Position numbers and translations under genes: made by a program. The notes under the pieces were generated by a model. The model was not told the DNA's origin and searched no databases. It saw only the letters and a program-made list of their open reading frames with translations. From Arachis hypogaea (lineage: Eukaryota > Streptophyta > Magnoliopsida > Fabales > Fabaceae): a stretch of 64,000 bases of DNA. Within the stretch, counting starts at the first letter, position 1. Each line of letters starts with the position of its first letter. Positions 34,318 to 44,279 of the stretch are shown in pieces. The stretch is taken from NCBI RefSeq assembly GCF_003086295.3, contig NC_092046.1, positions 107,611,363 through 107,675,362 on the forward strand. Reading direction: 5' to 3'.

Positions 34318-34800
34318 AACAAAAGAATAGAAGAAGAAGAAGAAGAAATATGGAGAGGGAGAGGGAGATGAGGTTTCGGCCAAGAGTAGTGTAGAGGGGT
34401 GTGTTGTGTGGATTTGATGAAGAGTGGAGGTCTTTATATAGGGAAGGGAGGTGGGGTATTGTTTCGGCCATATAGGTGGGTTTGGGTGGGAAATTGGTTT
34501 TGAATTTTGAAGGTAGGTGGAGTTTATGAGGTAGGTTTATGGGGAAGAGGCGATGGATGTGAGTGGTGAAGGTTTAGTGGGGAAGAGAGATTGAGGTGAT
34601 TGGTGAGGGGTTTTTAGGGAAGAGTGTTTGTGGGGTTGTGTGAAAGAGAGTGGTGAGAAAAAGTGAGTGGAGGTAGGTGGGGATCCTGTGGGGTCCACAG
34701 ATCCTGAGTGGATCCTGTGGGGTCCACAGATCCTGAGGTGTTCAAGGATTTACATCCCTGCACCCATTAGGCATGTAAAAATGCCTTTGTATCCAACTCT
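34318..34800 (-). mobile_element. Element E spacer between array and ORF3
   Basis: CT-rich on the minus strand; no gene. A tandem pair of GGATCCTGTGGGGTCCACAG lies near 34680-34735; single related copies lie near 50401 in F and 54335 in G. Confidence 0.6.
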
Positions 34801-34971
34801 GGGCGTTCAGCACCAGGTTGGTGGCCATTTTGGGCGTTCAACGCCCATCTGTGTGCCATTTCTGGCGTTGAACGCCAGAACCATGCCTGTTCTGGCGTTC
34901 AGCGCCCAGAAGCTGCCCATTTTGGGCGTTCAGCGCCAGAACCATGCTCTGTTCTGGCGCTGAACGTCAGA
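34801..34971 (-). repeat. Palindrome array of E
   Basis: Six units such as GGGCGTTCAACGCCC, TGGCGTTGAACGCCA and GGGCGTTCAGCGCC, separated by CCATTT- or ACCATG-like linkers. The centre is G/C as in D. Confidence 0.88.
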
Positions 34972-35108
34972 CAGATGCTCCTCCAGGGTGTGATTTTTCT
35001 TCTGCTATTTTTTGATTCCGTTTTCAATTTTTCTGTTTATTTTGTGACTCCACATGATCATGAACCTAAGAAAACATGAAAAACAATAAAAATAAGAATT
35101 AGATAAAC

Positions 35109-35178
35109 ATTGGGTTGCCTCCCAACAAGCGCTTCTTTAATGTCAATAGCTTGACAGTGGGCTCTCATGGAGCCTCAC
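35109..35178 (-). other. Post-stop hairpins of E
   Basis: Minus strand order: GTGAGGCTC/GAGCCCAC (35157-35178, one bulge, enclosing a TGA), then TGTCAA-GCTA-TTGACA (35141-35156, 6-bp stem), then GTTGGG-AGGCAA-CCCAAT (35109-35126). The last begins 38 nt after the TGA at 35165-35167. Confidence 0.8.
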
Positions 35179-35576
35179 AGATGTGCAGAGCTTTGTTGAG
35201 ACTCTCCAACACCAAACTTAGAGTTTGGATATGGGGGTTCAACACCAAACTTAGAGTTTGGTTGTGGCCTCCCAACACCAAACTTAGAGTTTGACTGTGG
35301 GGGCTCTGGTTGACTCTGCTTTGAGAAAAGCTTTTCAAGCTTCCTCTCCATGGTTGCAGAGGGAGATCCTTGAGTTTTGAATACAAGGGAGTTCTCATTC
35401 TATTGAAGGACTATTTAACCTCTGTCAATATCAATCACAGCTCTTGCTGTGGCCAGGAAAGGTCTTCCTAGGATGATGGATTCATCCTCTTCCTTTCCAG
35501 TATCCAGGACTATGAAATCAGCAGGGATGTAAAGGCCCTCAACCTTTACTAACACGTCCTCTACTTGTCCATAAGA
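35168..35576 (-). pseudogene. Protease C-terminal remainder of E
   Basis: After the TAG at about 35574 the gag-protease frame continues with VEDVLVKVEGLYIPADFIVL and a conserved IILGRPFLATARAVIDID, then breaks again. A unit encoding PNSKFGV is repeated three times (35205-35295); its DNA contains AAGTTTGGTGTTG, the polypurine-tract sequence of the element. It is followed directly by the post-stop hairpins: no RT, RNase H or integrase is present. Confidence 0.78.
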
Positions 35577-37364
35577 CTATCTTCTTGAGCTGTCTGCCAT
35601 CTCTAGTGAGATTTTAGCAGCTTGCACCCCATAGATTCCCAGTTTCTCTATTACAGAGAGGGGCATGAGGTTTATTCCTGAACCAAGGTCACACAGAGCC
35701 TTAAGGATCATGGTGCCTATGGTACAGGGTATTATGAACTTTCCAGGATCCTGTCTCTTCTGAGGCAATGTCAGTTGGTCCAGATCACTTAGTTCATTGA
35801 TGAACAAGGGAGGTTCAACTTCCCAATCATCAATGCCAAACAATTTGGCATTCAGCTTCATGATTGCACCAAGAAACTTGGCAGTTTGCTCTTCAGTGAC
35901 ATCCTCATTCTCTTCAGAAGAGGAATACTCATCAGAGCTCATGAAGGGCATAAGGAGGTTCAATGGAATCTCTATGGTCTCTAGATGAGCCTCAGAGTCC
36001 TTTGGTTCCTCAGAGGGAAGCTCCTTATTGATCACTGGACGTCCCAGGAGGTCCTCCTCCTTGGGATTCACGTCCTCTCCTCTCCTCAGAGGTTCGGCCA
36101 TGGCGCTTATGTCAATGGCCTTGCACTCTCCTTTTGGGTTCTCTTCTGTATTGCTTGGGAGAGTACTGGGAGGGGTTTCAGTGTTCCTTTTACTCAGCTG
36201 GCCCACTTGTGCTTCCAGATTTCTAATGGAAGACCTTGTTTCATTCATGAAACTTACAGTGGCCTTAGATAGATCAGAGACTAGATTTGCTAAATTAGAA
36301 GCATTTTGTTCAGAGTTCTCTGTCTGTTGCTGAGTTGATGATGGAAAAGGCTTGCTATTGCTAAACCTGTTTCTTCCACCATTATTAAAGCCTTGTTGAG
36401 GCTTTTGATCCTTCCATGAGAAATTTGGATGATTTCTCCATGTTGAGTTATAGGTGTTTCCATAAGGTTCACCTAAGTAATTTACCTCTGCTATTGCAGG
36501 GTTCTCAGGATCATAAGCTTCTTCTTCAGAAGAAGCCTCTTGAGTACTGTTGGATGCAGCTTGCATTCCATGCAGACTCTGAGAGATCATATTGACTTGC
36601 TGAGTCAATATTTTATTCTGAGCCAATATGGCATTCAGAGTATCAACTTCAAGAACTCCCTTCTTCATAGGCGTCCCATTACTCACAGGATTCCTTTCAG
36701 AAGTGTACATGAACTGGTTATTAGCAACCATGTCAATGAGTTCTTGAGCTTCTGCAGGCGTTTTCTTTAGGTGAATGGATCCACCTGCAGAAGTGTCCAG
36801 TGACATCTTTGATAGCTCAGATAAACCATCATAGAATATATCCAGGATGGTCCATTCTGAAAGCATGTCAGAAGGACACTTTTTGGTCAACTGTTTGTAT
36901 CTTTCCCAAGCTTCATAGAGAGATTCACCTTCTTTCTGTCTGAAGGTTTGAACATCAGCTCTAAGCTTGCTCAGCTTTTGAGGAGGAAAGTACTTGGCTA
37001 AGAAAGCCGTGACCAGCTTATCCCAAGAGTTCAGGCTGTCTTTGGGTTGAGAATCCAACCATAATCTAGCTCTGTCTCGTACAGCAAAAGGGAAAAGCAT
37101 GAGCCTGTAGACTTCAGGATCTACTCCATTAGTCTTAACAGTATCACATATCTGCAAGAATTCAGTTAAGAACTGAAAAGGATCTTCAGATGGAAGTCCA
37201 TGAAACTTGCAGTTCTGCTGCATCAGAGAAACTAATTGAGGTTTCAGCTCAAAGTTGTTTGCTCCAATGGCAGGAATGGAGATGCTTCTTCCATATAAAT
37301 TGGAATTAGGTGTAGTGAAGTCACCAAGCATCTTCCTTATATTATTATTATTTTCGGCTGCCAT
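35577..37364 (-). pseudogene. gag: gag-protease of E, stopped inside the protease
   Basis: An open frame of 595 codons. The gag domain is clear (DRARLWLDSQPKDSLNSW, FPPQKLSKLRADVQTFRQKE, LYEAWERYKQLTKKCPSDML); then an Asn/Gly/Gln-rich region, a short coiled coil (SSIRNLEAQVGQLSKR), an acidic linker and the protease active site ALCDLGSGINLMP. It ends at a TAG after the SSRR residues where F continues with KQAYGL. No zinc knuckle was seen. The start is the ATG overlapping the MSR-type upstream frame. Pol is absent from the element, so any RT must come from another element. Confidence 0.82.
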
Positions 37365-37503
37365 CTCCTTTTCCTGTTTCGAAAATTTCTGAAAGGTTAT
37401 CTCTGGATTGTTGTATTTTAGCTTCTCTTAATTTTTTCTTCAGAGTCCTTTCAGGTTCTTGATCTGCTTCCACAAGAATGTTCTTATCCTTGCTCCTGCT
37501 CAT
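37348..37503 (-). CDS. Short upstream frame before gag of E (MSRSKDKN)
   Basis: 51 codons starting MSRSKDKNILVE, rich in Lys/Glu, overlapping the gag ATG by 17 nt in another frame. F has the same peptide start, in frame with gag but closed by TAA, and B has it too with a TAG. It may be the original gag N-terminus separated by different lesions in each copy, or a true upstream ORF. Confidence 0.5.
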   Translation of the reverse strand: MSRSKDKNILVEADQEPERTLKKKLREAKIQQSRDNLSEIFETGKGDGSRK

Positions 37504-39406
37504 ATGACAAAGAAGAAGGCACAGAAAAATAATAATAATAATAGAGATCCTTTATACCACAGTATAGGGATCCCTTTGTGAGTGGAAGAAAAGAGGGGGA
37601 GACAAAGAATGTGATGTAAAGGAAGAAACACAACTGTACGGATGGAAGAGATGTGAGATGAGATGTTAGGATATGAATGAATGAATAGAATAGGATGGGG
37701 GAGGGATAATTTTCGAAAATTATTTTGAAAAAGAGTTAGTGATTTTTGAAAAATGGTTTTTGAAAAATGTTAGAAATTTTCGAAAAATTTTTAAAATTTA
37801 AAAATAAAAATAATTAGTTAATAAAAAGGAAATTTTTGAAAAAGAGGGGAGATATTTTCGAAAATTAGAGAGAGAGAGAGTTAGTTAGGTAGTTTTGAAA
37901 AAGTTAAGAAACAAACAAAAAGTTAGTTAGTTAGTTGAAACAAATTTTGAAAAGATAGGAAGTTAGGAGGTTAGGAAAGATATTTTGAAAAGATATTTTT
38001 GAAAAAGATAAGATGAGAAGATATTTTTGAAAAGATATGATAGAAATTAGTTTTTGAAAAAGATTTGATTTTTAAAATCTCAATTAATGACTTGATTCAT
38101 AAGAAATCATAAGACATGATTCTAGAACTTAAAGTTTGAATCTTTCTTAACAAGCAAGTAACAAACTTCAAATTTTTGAATCAAAACATTAATTGATTAT
38201 GTTATTTTCGAAAATTTGGTATAAAAATAAGAAAAAGATTTTTGAAAAATATTTTTGGAATTTTCGAAAATAACTAAGAATTTTGAAAAAGATTTTATTT
38301 TTGAAAAAGATTTTGAAAAAGATAAGATTTTCAAATTGAAAATTTGATTTGACTCATGAGAAACAATTTGATTTTAAAAATTTTTGAAAAAGTCAATCCA
38401 AATTTTCGAATTTGATGAGAGAAAAAGGGAAAGATATTTTTTTGATTTTTGAATTTTTATGATGAGAGAGAAAAACACAAAAAAATGCAATGCATGAAAT
38501 TTTTAGATCAAAACATGTGATGCATGCAAGAATGCTATGAATGTCAAGATGAACACCAAGAACACTTTGAATGTCATGATGAACATCAAGAACATATTTT
38601 TGAAAAATTTTTAATGCAAAGAAAACATGCAAGACACCAAACTTAGAATTCTTTAATGCTTAGACACTAAGAATTCAAGAATGCATATGATAAACATGAA
38701 AAGACACAAAACAAAAAATCATCAAGATCATACAAGAAGATTTACCAAGAACAACTTGAAGATCATGAAGAACACTATGAATGCATGATATTTTCGAAAA
38801 ATGCAAGATGCACATGCAATCGACACCAAACTTATGATATGACTCAAGACTCAAACAAGAAACAGAAAATATTTTTGATTTTTATGATTTTCTAATTTTT
38901 TTTTGGATTTTTTTCGAAAATTTATTGAAAAGGGAAAATAAGGATTCCAAAAATTTTTAATATGAATTCCAGGAATCTTGCCATGTTAGTCTAAAGCTTC
39001 AGTCCAGGAATTAGACATGGCTCACTAGCCAGCCAAGCTTTCAAAGAAAGCTCCAGTCCAAAACACTAGACATGGCCAATGGCCAGCCAAGCTTCAGCAG
39101 GTGATCATGGATCAGCAGCAGGTGGATGAGCAACAACTAAGTTGCTCTTAATAACAAATTGCAAGCCTCAGTCCAAATGAATTTAGACATGGCTTTACAG
39201 CCAGCCAGGCTTCACATGCTTCATGAAACACTAGAATTCATTCTTAAAAATTTTGAATAAATTTTTTTTGAAAATATTTTTATTTTTTTCGAAAACAAAG
39301 GAAGAATTTTTGAAAGATTTTTGAAAAATTTTTTGAAAACAAGACAAAAAGAAAATTACCTAATCTGAGCAACAAGATGAACCGTCAGTTGTCCAAACTC
39401 GAACAA
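37504..39406 (-). mobile_element. Element E leader
   Basis: Long untranslated leader (1.9 kb) with simple GAAAAAGATTTTTGAAAAA-like repetition at 37700-38450. CAAGATGAACACCAAGAACA repeats near 38540 are shared with F and Y, and there are two ACACCAAACTTA words. The end near the primer site holds three repeated stem-loops (39018-39203). Confidence 0.7.
39018..39203 (-). repeat. Three leader stem-loop repeats of E
   Basis: TGGCT-cact-AGCCA (39018-39031), TGGCC-aat-GGCCA (39073-39085) and TGGCT-ttac-AGCCA (39190-39203) sit in repeats containing TTAGACATGGC and CCAGCCAAGCTT. One related stem-loop is in F at 46155-46172. Stem bases change together (CT/AG to CC/GG). Confidence 0.7.
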
Positions 39407-39424
39407 TCCCCGGCAACGGCGCCA
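39407..39424 (-). other. Primer-binding site of E (tRNA-Asp)
   Basis: Minus strand TGGCGCCGTTGCCGGGGA, exact canonical site, six bases inside the LTR. Confidence 0.92.
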
Positions 39425-39430
39425 AAAACT

Positions 39431-41097
39431 TGGTGCACGAAATTGTGATCTCCAGGCTCGAACAAATCCTGGTAATGGCTCCAAAGCTTGGTGCTCTGAT
39501 CTTAATTCATAATTGTCACAACTTCGATACAACTAACCAGCAAGTGCACTGGGTCGTCCAAGTAATACCTTACGTGAGTAAGGGTCGAATCCCACGGAGA
39601 TTGTTGGTATGAAGCAAGCTATGGTCACCTTGCAAATCTCAGTTAGGCAGATATAAATTGATAATGGTGTTTTTGAATTTAATATAATAAAATAGGGATA
39701 GAGATACTTATGTAATTCATTGGTAGGAATTTCAGATAAGCGAATGGAGATGCTTTTTGTTCCTCTGAACCTCTGCTTTCCTGCTATCTTCATCCAATCA
39801 GTTTTACTCCTTTCCATGGCTGGCTGTATGCAAGGGCATCACCGTTGTCAGTGGCTACATCCCCTCCTCTCAGTGAATAATATGCTCACGCACCCTGTCA
39901 CGGCACGGCTATTCATCTGTCGGTTCTCGATCATGCTGGAATAGGATTCACCCTCCTTTTGCGTCTGTCACTAACGCCCAACAATCGCGAGTTTGAAGCT
40001 CGTCACAGTCATTCAATCATTGAATCCTACTCAGAATACCACAGACAAGGTTTAGACCTTCCGGATTCTCTTGAATGCCGCCATCATTCTAGCTTATGCC
40101 ACGAAGATTCTGGTTAGGAGATCTAAGAAATACTCATTCTAGCTTAATTCATGTAGAACAGAAGTGTTTGTCAGCCACGCGTTCATAAGGGAGAAGGATG
40201 ATGAGCGTCACACATAATCATCACCTTCATCACATTCTTGGGTGCGAATGGATATCTTAGAAGAGAAATATGAAGAATTGAATAGAAAACAGTAGTACTT
40301 TGCATTAATCTTTGAGGAACAGCAGAGCTCCACACCTTAATCTATGGAGTGTAGAAACTCTACCGTATGAAAATACATAAGTGAAGGTCCAGGCATGGCC
40401 GAGATGGCCAGCCCCCAAAACGTGATCAAAGGATCATAAGGTAATCCAAAGATGGTCAAAAAGACATCTAATACAATAGTAAGAGGTCCTATTTATAATA
40501 AACTAGTCACTAGGGTTTACATGAGTGAGTAATTGATGCATAAATCCACTTCCTGGGCCCACTTGGTGTGTGTTTGGGCTGAGCTTAAGTGTAGCACGTG
40601 CAGAGGCCATTTGTGGAGTTGAACGCCAGTTTCTGTGCCAGTTTGGGCGTTCAACTCTGGTTTTGGATCCTTTTCTGGCGCTGGACGCCAGATTTGGGTA
40701 GAAGGCTGGCGTTGAACGCCAGTTTACGTCATCAATGCTTGGCCAAAGTATGGACTATTATATATTGCTGGAAAGCCCTGGATGTCTACTTTCCAACTCA
40801 ATTGGAAGTGCGCCATTTCGAGTTCTGTAGCTCCATAAAATTCACTTTGAGTGCAGGGAGGTCAGAATCCAACAGCATCAGCAGTCCTTTTTCAACCTCT
40901 GAATCTGATTTCTGCTCAAGTCCCTCAATTTCAGCCAGAAAATACCTGAAATCACAGAAAAACACACAAACTCATAGTAAAGTCCAGAAATGTGAATTTA
41001 ACATAAAAACTAATGAAAACATCCCTAAAAGTAACTAGATCCTACTAAAAACATACTAAAAACAATGCCAAAAAGCGTATAAATTATCCGCTCATCA
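39431..41097 (-). mobile_element. Element E 5' LTR (antisense)
   Basis: 1,667 bp, TGGTGCACGAAATTGTG to CCGCTCATCA. Target repeat GTCAT at 41098-41102 equals 30285-30289. Removing E rejoins the H LTR. Confidence 0.92.
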
Positions 41098-42079
41098 GTC
41101 ATCCTGTAAATCTTAGTCAGGCACATTCAAATGGTTATGAGGTTTTGATAATTGAAAGATAAATAAAACGTAAATTAAAATAAGATACTTATGTAATTCA
41201 TTGGTGGGAATATCAGATAAGCGTTTGGAGATGCTTTGTTGCTTCAGAACCTCTACTTTCCTATTGTCTTCATCCAATCATGCGTGCTCCCGTCCATGGC
41301 AAGCTGTATGATCCTCTCTGTGAAAATGGTCCAAGTACGGTTTCTGCACAGCTAATCAACTGTTAGATTTCTCGTCTCGGATGAAAAATACTAGGTACAG
41401 CTACTGCACGGCTAATCATCTGTCGGTTCTCACTTGTGTCGGAATAGGATCTCTCTATCCTTTTGTACACTGTCACTGCGCCCAACATTCACGAGTTTGA
41501 AGCTCGTCACAGTTATCCCTTCCCAGATCCTACTCGGAATACCATAGACAAGGTTTAGACTTTTCGGATCTCAAGAATGCTGCCAATTGGTTCTAGCCTC
41601 TACCACGAAAGTTCTAATCTCACGAACTCGGTCCGTGAATCAGAGACCCAAGAGGCTATACTCCGGCTGTCGTCCAATGACTTTGTTGAACATCATGTAG
41701 ACCGCTTGTGGTTGTCAGGCACGCGGATCTTGGCTAAGCGAGTAACGAAGATAGTGGGTGATTGTCACGGGTCACCCCTTCATTCTGACTTAACTGAATT
41801 AAGTACGAGAGTATATCTTGGAGAAGAAGTAGGCGTGAATTGAAAGAGAAACAATAGTACTTACATTAATTCATGAAGAACAGTAGAGCTCCGCAACATA
41901 ATCTATGAGGTGTAGAAACTCCACTATTGGAAAATACATAAGAGAAAAAGGTCTAGGCATAGCCGAATGGCCAGCGTCTCCAAATGTTCTCAAAGTCCAA
42001 AAGATCTGATAAAAGATGCGAATACAATAGTAAAAAGTGCTATTTATACTAAACTAGTTACTAGGGATTATAGAAAATA
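41098..42079 (-). mobile_element. Element H 3' LTR, second segment
   Basis: Antisense LTR resuming with GTCATCCTGTAAATCTTAG and continuing to TAGAAAATA, the Pack-MULE target site. The short open frame at 41577-41843 is LTR sequence. Confidence 0.85.
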
Positions 42080-42373
42080 GGGTAAATACCCTTTCCGGCC
42101 CCTGAGCATTTTAAATTGGGACATGTCGCACCTTTATCATCCAGAAACCTCAACCAGGTCCTCAACCATCAACATTAGTGGACGTATCGACTCCTGTGAC
42201 CAGTTGCCAACAGGTTGCCTGGATGACGTCTCAGGTGGAGACTGAGTTGTCAAATGTAGGTGCCACGTGTCACTAGAAGTTGTTGCAGAGACTAAAAACC
42301 CCCTCCCTGCCCAAACTATTCTCAGCCCCACCAGCAACACCCTCCACTCACCACCCCTCCCCAGCACTCCTCC
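42080..42373 (+). repeat. Left terminal inverted repeat of the Pack-MULE
   Basis: About 294 bp, matching 43199-43492 in inverse orientation with scattered changes. The inner 80 bp or so (CCTCCCTGCCCAAACTATTC onward) correspond to coding sequence of the captured gene's start on the other side. Confidence 0.88.
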
Positions 42374-43136
42374 GCCACATCCTTTCCCTTCCCAAACTAT
42401 TTGCATCAGGGCTCACTCCTTCTCCGATCATGGAATCAAACATATCCACCACATCCTTTCCCTTCCCATGCATGGCCAACCCACCAATCATGGCATTCCA
42501 CGCCACTACATTTCTCCTTGGCATGTTCCTGAACACAACCAAGGCAGCGCCAATCCTCCCACACTTTGCATACATATCAACCAACCCAGTCCCCACCATG
42601 ACACCCATATCCCACCCAATTTCCTTCACAGCATACCCATGAACCCACCTCCCCAAGCTCACATCCCCAGACCGCGAACAAGCCGAAAGAATCGAACAAA
42701 GGCTCACATCATTCAACACAAACCCACACCCAAAAATCATTTCCCTCAAAAGCTCAAAAGCCTCCCTAGTCATCCCATTCTCAACATACCCCACAATCAT
42801 CACAGTCCAAGCAACCTCATTCCTCTCTGGCATTTCATCGAACACCTTCCGCCCATTCTCCAAACCCTCCCCTTTCACCACACCTTCCAAGACCACAGTC
42901 CAAGACACCACAGTCTTCAACCCCATATCCTCAAAAACTCTTCTAACCCCACCCACAAGCCCACACTTCACATAAACATCCATCAAAGCATTGCAGACTC
43001 TAACATACCCAGAAACCCCAAGCTTCACCACAAGTGCATGAAGCTGCGAGCCCATTTTGACACAGCCGAGATGGGAGCACTTAGTGAGAATGCAGAGTAC
43101 GGAGACGGGGTCAAGGAGGAGGAGGAGGGAGCGCAT
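42348..43136 (-). pseudogene. Captured PPR protein gene fragment
   Basis: A minus-strand frame of 262 codons. It shows plant PLS-class pentatricopeptide repeats: MGSQLHALVVKLGVSGYV, ALMDVYVKCGLVGGVRRVFE, VFDEMPERNEVAWTVMIVGY, SACSRSGDVSLGRWVHGYAV, VGTGLVDMYAKCGRIGAALV and NVVAWNAMIGGLAMHGKG. The frame can be read upstream of the ATG into the right inverted repeat (LLHNYTALISDTNP), so the start lies within a larger gene. The last 20 or so codons come from the left inverted repeat. The parent PPR would bind organelle RNA; this piece lacks C-terminal E/DYW domains and is probably not functional. Confidence 0.85.
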
Positions 43137-43198
43137 TTCGGAGAAAAGGCAAAGGGCATGGTTGGGGTTAGTGTCAGAGATGAGGGCAGTGTAATTGT

Positions 43199-43492
43199 GG
43201 AGGAGTGCTGGGGAGGGGTGGTGAGTGGAGGGTGTTACCGGTGGGGATGAGAACAGTTTGGGCAGGGAGGGGGTTTTTAGTCCCTGTAATAACTTCTAGT
43301 GACACGTGGCACCTGCATTTGACAACTCAGCCTCCACCTGACACGTCATCCAGGCAACCTGTTGGCAACCGGTCACAGGGGTCGATACGTCCACTAATGT
43401 TGATGGTTGAGGACCTGGTTGAGGTTTCTGGATGATAAAGGTGCGACACGTCCCAATTTAAAATGCTCAGGGGCCGGAAAGGGTATTTACCC
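43199..43492 (-). repeat. Right terminal inverted repeat of the Pack-MULE
   Basis: The inverse partner of 42080-42373, ending GGGTATTTACCC. Confidence 0.88.
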
Positions 43493-44083
43493 CAGAAAAT
43501 AAGTAACTAAGTGTAGATAGTTCAGAAATTCACTTCTAGGGCCCACTTGGTGTGTGTTTGGGCTGATCATTGAGCTTTACATGTGCATAGGCCTTTCCTA
43601 GAGTTAAACGCCAGCTTGGATGCCAGTTTGGGCATTTAACTCCAGTTCTAGTGCCAGTTTTGGCATTTTACGCCAGGAAAGGGTCTCTGGTTGGCATTTA
43701 AATGCCAGTTTGGGCCATCAAATCTCAGGCAAAGTATGGACTATTATAAATTGCTGGAAAGCCCAAGATGTCTACTTTCTAATGCAATTAAGAGCTTTCC
43801 AATTGGGCTTCTGTAGCTCCAGAAAATCTATTTCGAGTGTAGGAGGTTCAGAATCCAACAACATCTGCAGTCCTTTCTCAGCCTCTGAATCAGACTTTTG
43901 CTCAGGTCCTTCAATTTCAGCCAGAAAATACCTGAAATTACAAAAAAACACACAAACTCATAGTAAAGTCTAGAAATGTTATTTTTGCATAAAAACTAAT
44001 AAAAATATAATAAAAAGCAACTAAAACATACAAAAAACTATGTAAAAATAATGCCAAAAAGGGTATAAATTATCCGCTCATCA
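43493..44083 (-). mobile_element. Element H 3' LTR, third segment
   Basis: From the target repeat CAGAAAATA to CCGCTCATCA. Palindromes at about 43603-43705 use a T/A centre (GTTAAACGCCAGC, GGCATTTAAATGCC), unlike E's. Confidence 0.85.
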
Positions 44084-44120
44084 CAAGACCAAACTTAAAT
44101 TGTTGCTTGTCCCCAAGCAA
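44084..44120 (-). other. Polypurine tract and GGGGAC-loop hairpin of H
   Basis: Minus strand: TTGCTT-GGGGAC-AAGCAA (44103-44120), then AAGTTTGGTCTTG (44084-44096). It shows that the LTR on the left is the 3' LTR of H. Confidence 0.8.
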
Positions 44121-44279
44121 GTAAAAACAAAATAGGATAAAAAGGAAGAGAAAATACAATAAATTTCAAAAATATCAATGAAGATTTGTTTTAATTAGAT
44201 GAGCGGGACTAGTAGCTTTTTGCTTCTGAATAGTTTTGGCATCTCACTTTATCCTTTGAAGTTCAAAATGATTGGTATC
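44121..44279 (-). mobile_element. Element H internal 3' region, interrupted by F
   Basis: About 160 bp of 3' untranslated sequence matching E after 31983; it stops where F begins. The rest of H must lie past the window end. Confidence 0.75.

Larger units (their letters stand above)
42080..43492. mobile_element. Pack-MULE carrying a PPR gene fragment
   Basis: 1,413 bp bounded by inverted repeats starting GGGTAAATACCCTTTCCGGC on both sides. The 9-bp flanks TAGAAAATA (42071-42079) and CAGAAAATA (43493-43501) are target repeats with one change. There is no transposase. The cargo is a PPR coding segment on the minus strand. Long inverted repeats, 9-bp duplications and a captured host gene define a Pack-MULE (Mutator-like element). 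Confidence 0.88.

Noticed and set aside
42267..43250. Plus-strand 327-codon frame over the Pack-MULE
   Set aside because: It is the reverse-strand shadow of the PPR fragment and the inverted repeats; His/Pro-rich with no domain.
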